From contig QFOL01000069.1 in assembly GCA_003241215.1 (NCBI GenBank), forward strand, positions 1 through 14,813: a stretch of DNA of 14,813 bases. Direction: 5' to 3'. The stretch is from Agrobacterium fabrum (GTDB lineage Bacteria > Pseudomonadota > Alphaproteobacteria > Rhizobiales > Rhizobiaceae). Under the pieces are notes generated by a model, which was not told the origin of the DNA, made no database searches, and worked only from the letters and a program-made list of their open reading frames with translations. Of the stretch, positions 8,523-14,813 are shown in pieces; position 1 is the first letter of the stretch, and the number at the start of each line of letters is the position of its first letter. A program made the position numbers and the translations under genes.

Positions 8523-9446
8523 ATGCTTCATTCCGCCCAACGGGGCAAAGAGATACTGGTTTCCCTCGCCAATGCCGGCGTTGAGCGCAACGGCCGCTGG
8601 CTGGTGCGCGGTGTGGAGTTTTCCGTCAGCAGGGGTGAGATCGTCACGCTCATCGGCCCGAACGGTTCCGGCAAGTCCACCAGCGCAAAAATGGCGATCG
8701 GCGTGGCGAAGCCGAGCGAAGGCAAAGTCTCGCGCAAGGCCGGGCTGAAGGTCGGTTATGTGCCGCAGAAACTGTCGGTGGACTGGACCATGCCGCTTTC
8801 GGTTCGCCGGCTGATGACGCTGACCGGGCCGCTTGCCGCCCGTGAAATCGACGCGGCGCTGAATGCGACCGGCATCGCCCATCTCGCCAATGCGGAAGTG
8901 CAGCATCTTTCCGGCGGTGAGTTCCAGCGGGCGCTTCTGGCCCGCGCCATCGCTCGCAAGCCAGATCTGCTGGTTCTCGACGAGCCCGTGCAGGGCGTCG
9001 ATTTCTCTGGCGAGATCGCGCTCTACGATCTTATAAAAAATATCAGAAATTCAAACGATTGCGGAATTTTGTTAATCTCGCATGACCTGCATGTGGTGAT
9101 GGCGGAAACCGATACCGTCATATGCCTGAACGGGCATGTCTGCTGCCGGGGAACGCCGCAGGCGGTAAGTCAGAGTCCGGAATATATGCGGCTGTTCGGC
9201 GGCGCGGCGGCCAAGGCGCTTGCGGTCTACAGCCACCATCACGATCACACCCATCTGCCCGACGGCCGTGTGCAGCATGCGGATGGCTCGGTGACGGATC
9301 ATTGCCATCCCGATGACGGGCACCATCATTCGCATGGGCATCATGGTCACGAACACCATCGTGACGATCATGGGGAATGCGGTTGCGAGCACGGGCACGA
9401 GGGCCATGCCTCATCCAGCCAGCGGCAGGGGGAAGGCCATGTTTGA
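8523..9446 (+). CDS. znuC: Zinc ABC transporter ATP-binding protein ZnuC with His-rich C-terminal tail
   Basis: Cytosolic ATPase that powers zinc import with ZnuB and ZnuA. Of 307 residues, the first ~236 are a normal ABC domain: Walker A GPNGSGKST (45-53), Q-loop Gln82 (YVPQKLS), signature LSGGE (129-133), Walker B LLVLDE (149-154) and switch His187 (LISHD). Residues 237-307 form an extra tail with 22 His, many Asp/Glu and Gly, and three Cys (261, 286, 288); it looks disordered and metal-binding. E. coli ZnuC is about 251 residues, so the tail explains the extra length. The ribosome site before the 8523 ATG is weak. Codons 170-186 form a short AT-rich patch with rare ATA, AGA and TTA codons. 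The stop overlaps the znuB start by 8 bases (ATGTTTGA), indicating translational coupling. First gene of the operon znuC-znuB-zur. Confidence 0.96.
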   Translation: MLHSAQRGKEILVSLANAGVERNGRWLVRGVEFSVSRGEIVTLIGPNGSGKSTSAKMAIGVAKPSEGKVSRKAGLKVGYVPQKLSVDWTMPLSVRRLMTLTGPLAAREIDAALNATGIAHLANAEVQHLSGGEFQRALLARAIARKPDLLVLDEPVQGVDFSGEIALYDLIKNIRNSNDCGILLISHDLHVVMAETDTVICLNGHVCCRGTPQAVSQSPEYMRLFGGAAAKALAVYSHHHDHTHLPDGRVQHADGSVTDHCHPDDGHHHSHGHHGHEHHRDDHGECGCEHGHEGHASSSQRQGEGHV

Positions 9447-10257
9447 CGATTTCTTCGTCCGCGCCATGGTCGCCGGCATCGGCGTCGCTCTCACCGCCGG
9501 CCCCCTCGGCTGCTTCGTCGTCTGGCGGCGCATGGCCTATTTCGGGGATACGATGGCGCATTCGGCGCTGCTGGGCGTGGCGCTTTCGCTGCTGTTGCAG
9601 CTCAACCTCATCGTCAGCGTCTTTCTGGTGGCTTCGGCCGTCTCTCTCCTGTTGATTTTCCTGCAGCGCCGGCAGGCGCTTTCCGCCGATGCGGTGCTCG
9701 GCATCCTGTCCCATTCGGCGCTGGCAATCGGCCTTGTCATCGTCGCCTTCATGAGTTGGGTGCGTATCGATCTCGTGTCGTTCCTGTTCGGCGATATTCT
9801 TGCCGTGACCCGCAGCGATATTGCGCTGATCTGGGGCGGTGGACTGGTTGTCATCGTCTCCATGGTTTTCCTGTGGCGGTCGCTTCTGGCTTCCACCGTC
9901 AATACCGAACTGGCGGAAGCCGAGGGGATGAAGCCGGAGCGGGCAAAGCTCATCTTCACGCTGTTGATGGCGCTGGTGATCGCCATTGCCATGAAGGTGG
10001 TCGGCATCATGCTCATCACCTCGCTGCTTATCATACCCGCCGCGACCGCCAGGCGGTTTTCCACCACGCCGGAGGTGATGGCGGTGGTCGCTTCGCTGAT
10101 CGGCGCGGTTGCCGTTGTCGGCGGGCTGTTCGGTTCGCTGACCTACGATACGCCGTCCGGCCCTTCCATCGTGGTTGCCGCGGTGATCCTGTTCGTTATA
10201 AGCCTGTTGCCGGCGCCGGGTTTTTCCCGCGCCGCGGATGAAGGAGGCAAGTCATGA
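9439..10257 (+). CDS. znuB: Zinc ABC transporter permease ZnuB
   Basis: Inner-membrane channel of the ZnuABC importer, ABC-3 family, 272 residues. Hydrophobic segments recur through the protein, e.g. ALTAGPLGCFVVW, LIVSVFLVASAVSLLLIFL, ALAIGLVIVAFMSWV, DIALIWGGGLVVIVSMVFLW, MALVIAIAMKVVGIMLIT and IVVAAVILFVISLLP. Family motifs include WRRMAYFGDTMAHSALLGVAL near residues 29-49, MKVVGIMLITSLLIIPAATAR and the loop EAEGMKPERAK thought to contact the ATPase. Start choice: the frame opens further upstream at 9313, but that stretch only re-reads the His-rich 3' end of znuC. The ATG at 9439 has AGGGGGAAGG just before it and gives the family N-terminus MFDDFFVRAMVAG. Both neighbours overlap: 8 bases with znuC, and ATGA with zur. 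Confidence 0.96.
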   Translation: MFDDFFVRAMVAGIGVALTAGPLGCFVVWRRMAYFGDTMAHSALLGVALSLLLQLNLIVSVFLVASAVSLLLIFLQRRQALSADAVLGILSHSALAIGLVIVAFMSWVRIDLVSFLFGDILAVTRSDIALIWGGGLVVIVSMVFLWRSLLASTVNTELAEAEGMKPERAKLIFTLLMALVIAIAMKVVGIMLITSLLIIPAATARRFSTTPEVMAVVASLIGAVAVVGGLFGSLTYDTPSGPSIVVAAVILFVISLLPAPGFSRAADEGGKS

Positions 10258-10667
10258 ATGCGCAGACCCAGCAGAACCTCACCAAGAACCAGTCGCTGGT
10301 CATGAATGCCCTTTCAAATGCGCATCAGCCGCTCAGCGCCTACATGATCCTCGACAAGCTGCGAGACGAGGGCTTTCGTGCGCCGCTGCAGGTCTATCGG
10401 GCGCTGGAAAAGCTGGTGGAATTTGGTCTCGTGCACCGGCTGGAAAGCCTCAACGCCTTCGTCGCCTGCACCCATACCGAGGCTGATTGCTGCGCGCATC
10501 ACCATGGAACCGTGGCTTTCGCCATCTGCGAATCCTGCGGGCAGGTGACGGAGTTTCACGATCACGAAATCGACCACCGCCTTGAGCGCTGGGTGAAGGA
10601 CAGCAAGTTCAAGGCGGAAAAGACCACGATTGAAATCCGCGGTCTCTGCGCCGCCTGCGCGGCCTGA
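10254..10667 (+). CDS. zur: Zinc uptake regulator Zur, Fur family
   Basis: A 137-residue zinc-sensing repressor that shuts off zinc uptake genes when zinc is bound. The N-terminal winged helix spans about residues 10-75, with the recognition helix around APLQVYRALEKLVEFGLVHRL (43-63). The structural zinc site is the pair of CxxC motifs, Cys92/Cys95 (CESCGQ) and Cys132/Cys135 (CAAC). Regulatory-site candidates are Cys79/Cys80, His82-84 and the FHDHEIDH region (101-108), consistent with Zur and unlike Fur. A strong AAGGAGG precedes the ATG. The start overlaps the znuB stop as ATGA. As the last gene of the operon it presumably represses, it should be autoregulated and made along with the transporter when zinc is scarce. 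A hairpin lies just downstream. Confidence 0.95.
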   Translation: MNAQTQQNLTKNQSLVMNALSNAHQPLSAYMILDKLRDEGFRAPLQVYRALEKLVEFGLVHRLESLNAFVACTHTEADCCAHHHGTVAFAICESCGQVTEFHDHEIDHRLERWVKDSKFKAEKTTIEIRGLCAACAA

Positions 10668-10681
10668 GGTCGTTCAAAGCG

Positions 10682-10701
10682 GGCGGGCACTGTTGCCCGC
10701 C
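10682..10701. terminator. Hairpin between the convergent zur and carbonic-anhydrase-like genes
   Basis: A perfect 8-bp GC-rich stem (GGCGGGCA at 10682-10689, TGCCCGCC at 10694-10701, loop CTGT) sits in the 39-base gap between two converging stops. It is well placed to end both transcripts, although neither side has a clear T-run. Confidence 0.5.
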
Positions 10702-10706
10702 ATGCG

Positions 10707-11240
10707 TCATTTCTCGATGATCGCCAGATCCTTCGAAAAGCGCTTCCAGTTCTCGATGTAATTTTCGGCCGAGCGGCGAAGGCCCGCCATGGATTTTTCA
10801 TCCAGCGTGCGGATGGCGCGTGCCGGCGAGCCGACGATCAGCGAATTGTCCGGGAACTCCTTGCCCTCCGTCACCAGCGCATTGGCGCCGACAAGGCAGT
10901 TGCGGCCGATCTTCGCGCCGTTGAGGACCGTCGCGCCCATGCCGATCAGAGAATTGTCGCCGATCGTGCAGCCATGCACGATGGCATGGTGGCCGATGGT
11001 GCACATTTCACCGATGGTGGCGGCAAAACCGGGGTCGCTATGCACCATCGCACCTTCCTGGATATTGGTGCCGCGGCCGACGCGGATCGGTTCGTTATCG
11101 CCACGCAGCGTCGCGCCGAACCAGATGCCGACATCCTCGCCGAGTATCACCGAACCGATGACATTGGCATCGGGCGCGACCCAGTAACGATCCGGGGCAG
11201 GGGTTTTCGGCACCCTGTCTGCGAGGCGATAAAGCGGCAT
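10707..11240 (-). CDS. Gamma-carbonic-anhydrase-like hexapeptide protein
   Basis: A 177-residue left-handed beta-helix protein of the gamma-carbonic anhydrase/YrdA/PaaY group, cytosolic and normally a trimer. Repeated hexapeptide turns run from about residue 20 to 140 (DANVIGSVILGEDVGIWFGATLRGD; GCTIGDNSLIGMGATVLNGAKIG), followed by a C-terminal helix. The three metal-ligand histidines are present: His67 (AMVHSD), His84 and His89 (IGHHAIVHG). The active-site RGD of the family is also there (residues 46-48). Many YrdA/PaaY relatives have weak or no CO2 hydration and some act on thioesters, so activity is open. The ATG at 11240 has GGGAGA before it and gives the family start MPLYRL; the frame extends to 11321 but would overlap the previous gene. 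It lies 35 bases after the FAH-family gene, probably in one transcript. Confidence 0.9.
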   Translation of the reverse strand: MPLYRLADRVPKTPAPDRYWVAPDANVIGSVILGEDVGIWFGATLRGDNEPIRVGRGTNIQEGAMVHSDPGFAATIGEMCTIGHHAIVHGCTIGDNSLIGMGATVLNGAKIGRNCLVGANALVTEGKEFPDNSLIVGSPARAIRTLDEKSMAGLRRSAENYIENWKRFSKDLAIIEK

Positions 11241-11275
11241 GGCGGTGTTCTCCCTTTGTGTATGCGGCCCGGCAA

Positions 11276-11965
11276 TCAGCCGACTTTGACCTCGAGCGCG
11301 CCGACACCCTCGACGCCGCAATTGATCGTGTCGCCGCGGACGATGGGGCCGACGCCCGCCGGCGTGCCGGTCATGATCACGTCGCCAGCGGCAAGCGTGA
11401 AGAGTTTGGAAAGCTCTGCAATTACCTCCGGCACCTTCCAGATCATCTGCGCGAGATCGCCGGCCTGCTTGCGCTCGCCATTGACGTCGAGCCAGATCGC
11501 GCCCGTTGCAGGGTGGCCGATCTTATCCGCGGGAACGATGGCGGAGATCGGCGCGGAATGTTCAAACGCCTTGGCGCCCTCCCAGGAGCGCCCCATCTTC
11601 TTCAACCCGTCCTGCAGGTCGCGGCGCGTCATGTCGATGCCGACGGCGTAACCCCAGACATGGTTCAGCGCCTCAGCGGCGGGAATATCCGCGCCGCCGC
11701 TCTTCAGCACCACGACACATTCGACTTCGTAATGCACGTTCGAGGATAGTGGCGGGTAAGGGAAATCATTGCCTGCGGGCAGCAGATTGTCCGGGTTTTT
11801 CTGGAAATAAAAGGGCGGTTCGCGTGAGGGATCGTGCCCCATCTCGATGGCGTGATCGGCGTAGTTGCGGCCGACGCAATAGACCCGCCGCACGGGGAAC
11901 AGGTCATCCGTGCCCTCCACGGGCAACAGAACAGGCTTGGGGGCGGGGATGACGGTGGCGGCCAT
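11276..11965 (-). CDS. Fumarylacetoacetate hydrolase family protein (fumarylpyruvate hydrolase/FAHD1-like)
   Basis: A 229-residue metal-dependent C-C bond hydrolase or decarboxylase, cytosolic. It has the short single-domain form of the family (YcgM, NagK-type fumarylpyruvate hydrolase, mitochondrial FAHD1), not the long tyrosine-pathway enzyme. Typical blocks are VYCVGRNYADHAIEMG (28-43), PFYFQKNPDNLLPAG, and the metal-binding Glu80 and Glu82 (HYEVE) with Asp111 (GIDMTRRDLQ). Lys132 (AKAFE) and the end VIMTGTPAGVGPI are also conserved. Substrates of this group include acylpyruvates and oxaloacetate; none can be chosen here, and no aromatic-degradation genes are nearby. The frame opens to 12049, but the ATG at 11965 is preceded by AGGAAA and gives the expected N-terminus MAATVIPAP. 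First of an apparent two-gene unit with the carbonic-anhydrase-like gene. Confidence 0.9.
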   Translation of the reverse strand: MAATVIPAPKPVLLPVEGTDDLFPVRRVYCVGRNYADHAIEMGHDPSREPPFYFQKNPDNLLPAGNDFPYPPLSSNVHYEVECVVVLKSGGADIPAAEALNHVWGYAVGIDMTRRDLQDGLKKMGRSWEGAKAFEHSAPISAIVPADKIGHPATGAIWLDVNGERKQAGDLAQMIWKVPEVIAELSKLFTLAAGDVIMTGTPAGVGPIVRGDTINCGVEGVGALEVKVG

Positions 11966-12102
11966 GGCGATTTCCTGTTGTCTTTTTAAGCTGTATTTCT
12001 TGTCCCGCGATTCCGGGGCGATTTCCAGTGAAAATGCTGCCGAGTGCAAAACTGGCTTTTTGCCGCCCTATGCTGTAGAAGCCGGCGCAAAGAGGTTAAT
12101 CC

Positions 12103-13113
12103 ATGTACAGACAAGCGCTTGCGAACGGTGAAAAAATCTTCGCCGTGGCCCCCATGATCGACTGGACCGACACGAGGTGCAGGTTTCTGCATCGGCAATT
12201 GTCGAAGCGCGCGCTGCTGTTTACCGAAATGATCGTTGCCGACGCCATCATCCATGGACAGCGCGAGAGATTGCTTGGTTACCACCCGCAGGAGCACCCC
12301 GTCGCATTGCAGCTTGGCGGGTCTGATCCGGTAAAGCTTGCCGAGGCGGTGAGGATTGCCGGTGACTACGGATATGACGAGATCAATCTCAATGTCGGCT
12401 GCCCTTCCGACCGGGTACAATCCGGCACCTTCGGCGCCTGTCTGATGCGAGAACCCGACGTCGTGGCGCAATGCGTATCGGCGATGAAAGCGGTCGCGGC
12501 CGTGCCTGTTACGGTCAAATGCCGCATCGGGGTGGACGATCAGGAGCCGGAAGCGGTGCTACCGGATTTTCTGAGGCGCGTTGTTGCTGCCGGTGCGGAT
12601 GCTGTCTGGATCCATGCGCGAAAGGCCTGGCTGCAGGGGCTCTCACCGAAAGAAAATCGTGAAGTGCCGCCGCTCGATTATGAGCTCGTTTATCGCATGA
12701 AGCGGGAAAACCCTGACGTCTTCGTCGGTATCAATGGCGGTATCGCCGATCTCGATCAGGCATATGGCCATCTGCAGCATATGGATGGCGTGATGCTCGG
12801 CCGGGCCGCCTATCACAACACCTCCATCCTCGCCGATGTCGATCATCGCATCTATGGCGAGAAGGCCCGCCAGCCGGACTGGTTGGCGCTGCGCGATGTC
12901 ATGATGGCCTATGCCGCCGATTATATTGCGGCCGGTGGACGTCTTAATCACGTCACCCGCCACATGGTCGGCCTGTTTCAGGGCATGCCCGGCGCACGCC
13001 GTTTCCGCCAGATATTATCCAGCGATGCGACCCGCCCGGGTGCGGGGCCGGAAGTGATCGAGGCGGCTTTCGCTGCCATCGATTTCAACCCGACGAAGGA
13101 ACTGGCGGGCTGA
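12103..13113 (+). CDS. dusA: tRNA-dihydrouridine(20/20a) synthase DusA
   Basis: FMN-dependent NADPH-using enzyme that reduces uridine to dihydrouridine in the D-loop of tRNA, cytosolic. At 336 residues it has the normal DusA length. It opens with the FMN-site motif FAVAPMIDWTD (13-23). The catalytic Cys is Cys100 in NLNVGCPSDRV, and flavin contacts include Lys139 (TVKCRIGVDD) and His171 (WIHARKAWLQGLSPKENR). Lys-Ala-Trp-Leu-Gly-type sequence after that His, and GVMLGRAAYHN, distinguish DusA from DusB/DusC. The N-terminal TIM barrel is followed by a helical tRNA-binding domain (about 255-325; HMVGLFQGMPGARRFR). The ATG at 12103 has GAGG at correct spacing. It is divergent from the FAH-family gene across a 137-base gap and converges on the DUF72 gene. 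Confidence 0.95.
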   Translation: MYRQALANGEKIFAVAPMIDWTDTRCRFLHRQLSKRALLFTEMIVADAIIHGQRERLLGYHPQEHPVALQLGGSDPVKLAEAVRIAGDYGYDEINLNVGCPSDRVQSGTFGACLMREPDVVAQCVSAMKAVAAVPVTVKCRIGVDDQEPEAVLPDFLRRVVAAGADAVWIHARKAWLQGLSPKENREVPPLDYELVYRMKRENPDVFVGINGGIADLDQAYGHLQHMDGVMLGRAAYHNTSILADVDHRIYGEKARQPDWLALRDVMMAYAADYIAAGGRLNHVTRHMVGLFQGMPGARRFRQILSSDATRPGAGPEVIEAAFAAIDFNPTKELAG

Positions 13114-13183
13114 GGGCCGAAAACGGTCTTCCCGGTGTTCCAAGGGGAGGAAGCTGGCGCAGGCTTGCCCAGCCTTATCTGCC

Positions 13184-13984
13184 TCAGAGTGCTTTCTGCA
13201 ACTCCTGCGCACCGACAGGCGCATTGACCTTGCCGCCGGTGATGAAGAAGGCGAAGACGTCGCGCGGGGTTTTCTCGACCTTGCGGTCTGGCGCGATCAG
13301 CGGCAGATCGTCGGGCATGCCGCCCGTCGCATAGGTCTTCACCCGTTTGGCCCAGTGGCCGATCTCCGCCTCCGGATAGCAGGTCTTGATATCGTCCTCG
13401 CCTTTTTGCAGACGGCAATAGACGAAATCGGCGGTCACATCCGGCAGCATCGGATAATCGTGATGGTCGGCGCAGACGACCGCGATCTTGTGTCTGGCAA
13501 GAAGATCGATGAATTCCGGCACCTGGAATGTCTCGTTGCGTACCTCGACCACATGACGAAGACGGATGCCATCCTGTTTTTCCGGCAGCAGTGCCAGAAA
13601 CGCGCCGAAATCCTCCGCGTCGAATTTTTTGGTCGGCGCGAATTGCCACAGGATCGGGCCTAGATGCGCCCCAAGTTCCGTCAGCCCCTGAGTCAGGAAC
13701 TTCGTCATGGATTCACCGGCCTCGGCCAGAACCCTGCGGTTGGTGACGAAACGGCTCGCCTTCAGCGAAAAAATGAAATCATCGGGCACTTCGGAGGCCC
13801 ATTTGGCGAAAGTCTCCGGCTTCTGGCTGCTGTAATAGGTGCCGTTCACCTCGATGGCCGTCAATTGCCGGCTGGCATGTTCGAGCTGGCGTTTCTTCGG
13901 CAGTTTTTCCGGATAAAACGTGCCTTCCCAAGGCTCGAAGGTCCAGCCGCCGATACCGGTGCGGATCGTGCCTGATGTCGACAT
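13184..13984 (-). CDS. DUF72 (YecE-family) protein
   Basis: A 266-residue protein of the DUF72/YecE family, which has a TIM-barrel-like fold and no established biochemical role. Family features are the start IRTGIGGWTFEPWEGTFYPE (7-26), the block LTAIEVNGTYYSSQKPETFAKWASEVPDDFIFSLKASRFVTNRR (41-84), GPILWQFAPTKKFD, RHVVEVRNETF and DFVYCRLQ. The C-terminal DVFAFFITGGKVNAPVGAQEL is the usual DUF72 end with a conserved Asn. No signal peptide or membrane segment is seen. The ATG at 13984 is preceded by a strong GGGAGGA, so I chose it over the far upstream ATG at 14152, whose extra 56 codons would translate the intergenic palindrome. It converges with dusA and lies downstream of uvrA on the same strand. 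Confidence 0.88.
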   Translation of the reverse strand: MSTSGTIRTGIGGWTFEPWEGTFYPEKLPKKRQLEHASRQLTAIEVNGTYYSSQKPETFAKWASEVPDDFIFSLKASRFVTNRRVLAEAGESMTKFLTQGLTELGAHLGPILWQFAPTKKFDAEDFGAFLALLPEKQDGIRLRHVVEVRNETFQVPEFIDLLARHKIAVVCADHHDYPMLPDVTADFVYCRLQKGEDDIKTCYPEAEIGHWAKRVKTYATGGMPDDLPLIAPDRKVEKTPRDVFAFFITGGKVNAPVGAQELQKAL

Positions 13985-14031
13985 ATGCTGTTCCTCCCAA
14001 TTCTGCGCTGTTTTCCGACGCGCTGCGCTAT

Positions 14032-14105
14032 CGTCATTCTCTAGCTTGCAGCGACGGTCGATGTGTTTCTGATCATGGACCCCCGCCGCAAGGGCGAGGA
14101 TGACG
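14032..14105. repeat. Palindromic intergenic repeat element, copy 2 (diverged)
   Basis: Two 32-base arms (14032-14063 and 14074-14105) are inverted copies matching at 24 of 32 positions around a 10-base centre. It begins CGTCATTCTC and ends GAGGATGACG, the same terminal signature as the element at 1458-1534, though the interiors differ. It fills most of the gap between uvrA and the DUF72 gene and may influence that gene's leader. Confidence 0.65.
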
Positions 14106-14127
14106 GAGGAGGCGCGGGGACCCTTGC

Positions 14128-14152
14128 GGCAATCCCCGGCAATCCCCGGCAA

Positions 14153-14154
<2 letters not shown>
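14128..14154. repeat. Short 10-base tandem repeat at the uvrA 3' end
   Basis: The unit GGCAATCCCC occurs twice exactly (14128-14137, 14138-14147) and is followed by a partial third unit GGCAATT that runs into the uvrA stop codon (TAA, complement of 14153-14155). It looks like a local slippage duplication; no function is apparent. Confidence 0.7.

Positions 14155-14813
<659 letters not shown>

Noticed and set aside
9229..9420. Repetitive CAT/CAC-rich DNA that could suggest a repeat array or CRISPR
   Set aside because: There are no regular repeat-spacer units; the repetition comes from consecutive His codons in the open znuC frame.
9313..9438. Upstream extension of znuB to an ATG at 9313
   Set aside because: It would add 42 residues by re-reading the znuC tail. 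The ATG at 9439 has an excellent ribosome site and the family N-terminus.
9118..9714. 198-codon minus-strand frame with a His/Asp/Arg-rich product opposite znuC and znuB
   Set aside because: It is the complement of the His-codon-rich znuC tail, which gives charged nonsense; znuC and znuB are both intact and overlapping on the plus strand.
13985..14152. 56-codon N-terminal extension of the DUF72 protein
   Set aside because: It translates the palindromic intergenic element. The ATG at 13984 has a strong ribosome site and begins just before the conserved region.

Overview
The window looks like ordinary chromosomal DNA from the Agrobacterium/Rhizobium group of Alphaproteobacteria. This rests on the high GC content, the strong GC bias at third codon positions that produces long shadow ORFs on the opposite strand, and the resemblance of most products to rhizobial proteins. 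Examples are the AglR-type LacI regulator, the zinc locus with zur placed after znuB, and palindromic intergenic repeats ending in GAGGATGACG. This is inferred from family recognition; no search was run.

Layout. Positions 1-1375 hold the 3' part of gnd (+), closed by a strong terminator. A palindromic repeat and a small exported RcnB-like protein gene (-) follow. Positions 2129-5736 carry two minus-strand genes, an aldo/keto reductase of the YghZ/Gpr type and a cytoplasmic GH2 beta-mannosidase. A 504-base AT-rich intergenic stretch separates the mannosidase from a divergent LacI-family regulator (6241-7293, +). Positions 7429-10667 are a complete zinc-uptake locus: znuA (-) divergent from the overlapping operon znuC-znuB-zur (+). 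Positions 10707-11965 (-) encode a fumarylacetoacetate-hydrolase-family enzyme followed closely by a gamma-carbonic-anhydrase-like protein. dusA (12103-13113, +) lies divergent to that pair. A DUF72 protein gene (13184-13984, -), a second palindromic element, and the 3' end of uvrA (-, running off the right edge) complete the window.

How the genes work together. The clearest system is zinc homeostasis: ZnuA captures zinc in the periplasm, ZnuB carries it through the membrane, ZnuC powers transport, and Zur represses the set when zinc is sufficient. One short palindrome between znuA and znuC overlaps the likely promoter elements of both arms. ZnuA has the usual His-rich loop, and ZnuC additionally carries a 71-residue His-rich cytosolic tail. 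A second likely unit is the mannosidase/LacI pair, with a LacI-type palindrome in the intergenic region. gnd, dusA and uvrA are housekeeping genes. I found no mobile element, prophage, CRISPR array, RNA gene or defence system. The points most worth checking are the ZnuC tail, the shared-operator candidates and the FAH/carbonic-anhydrase pair.
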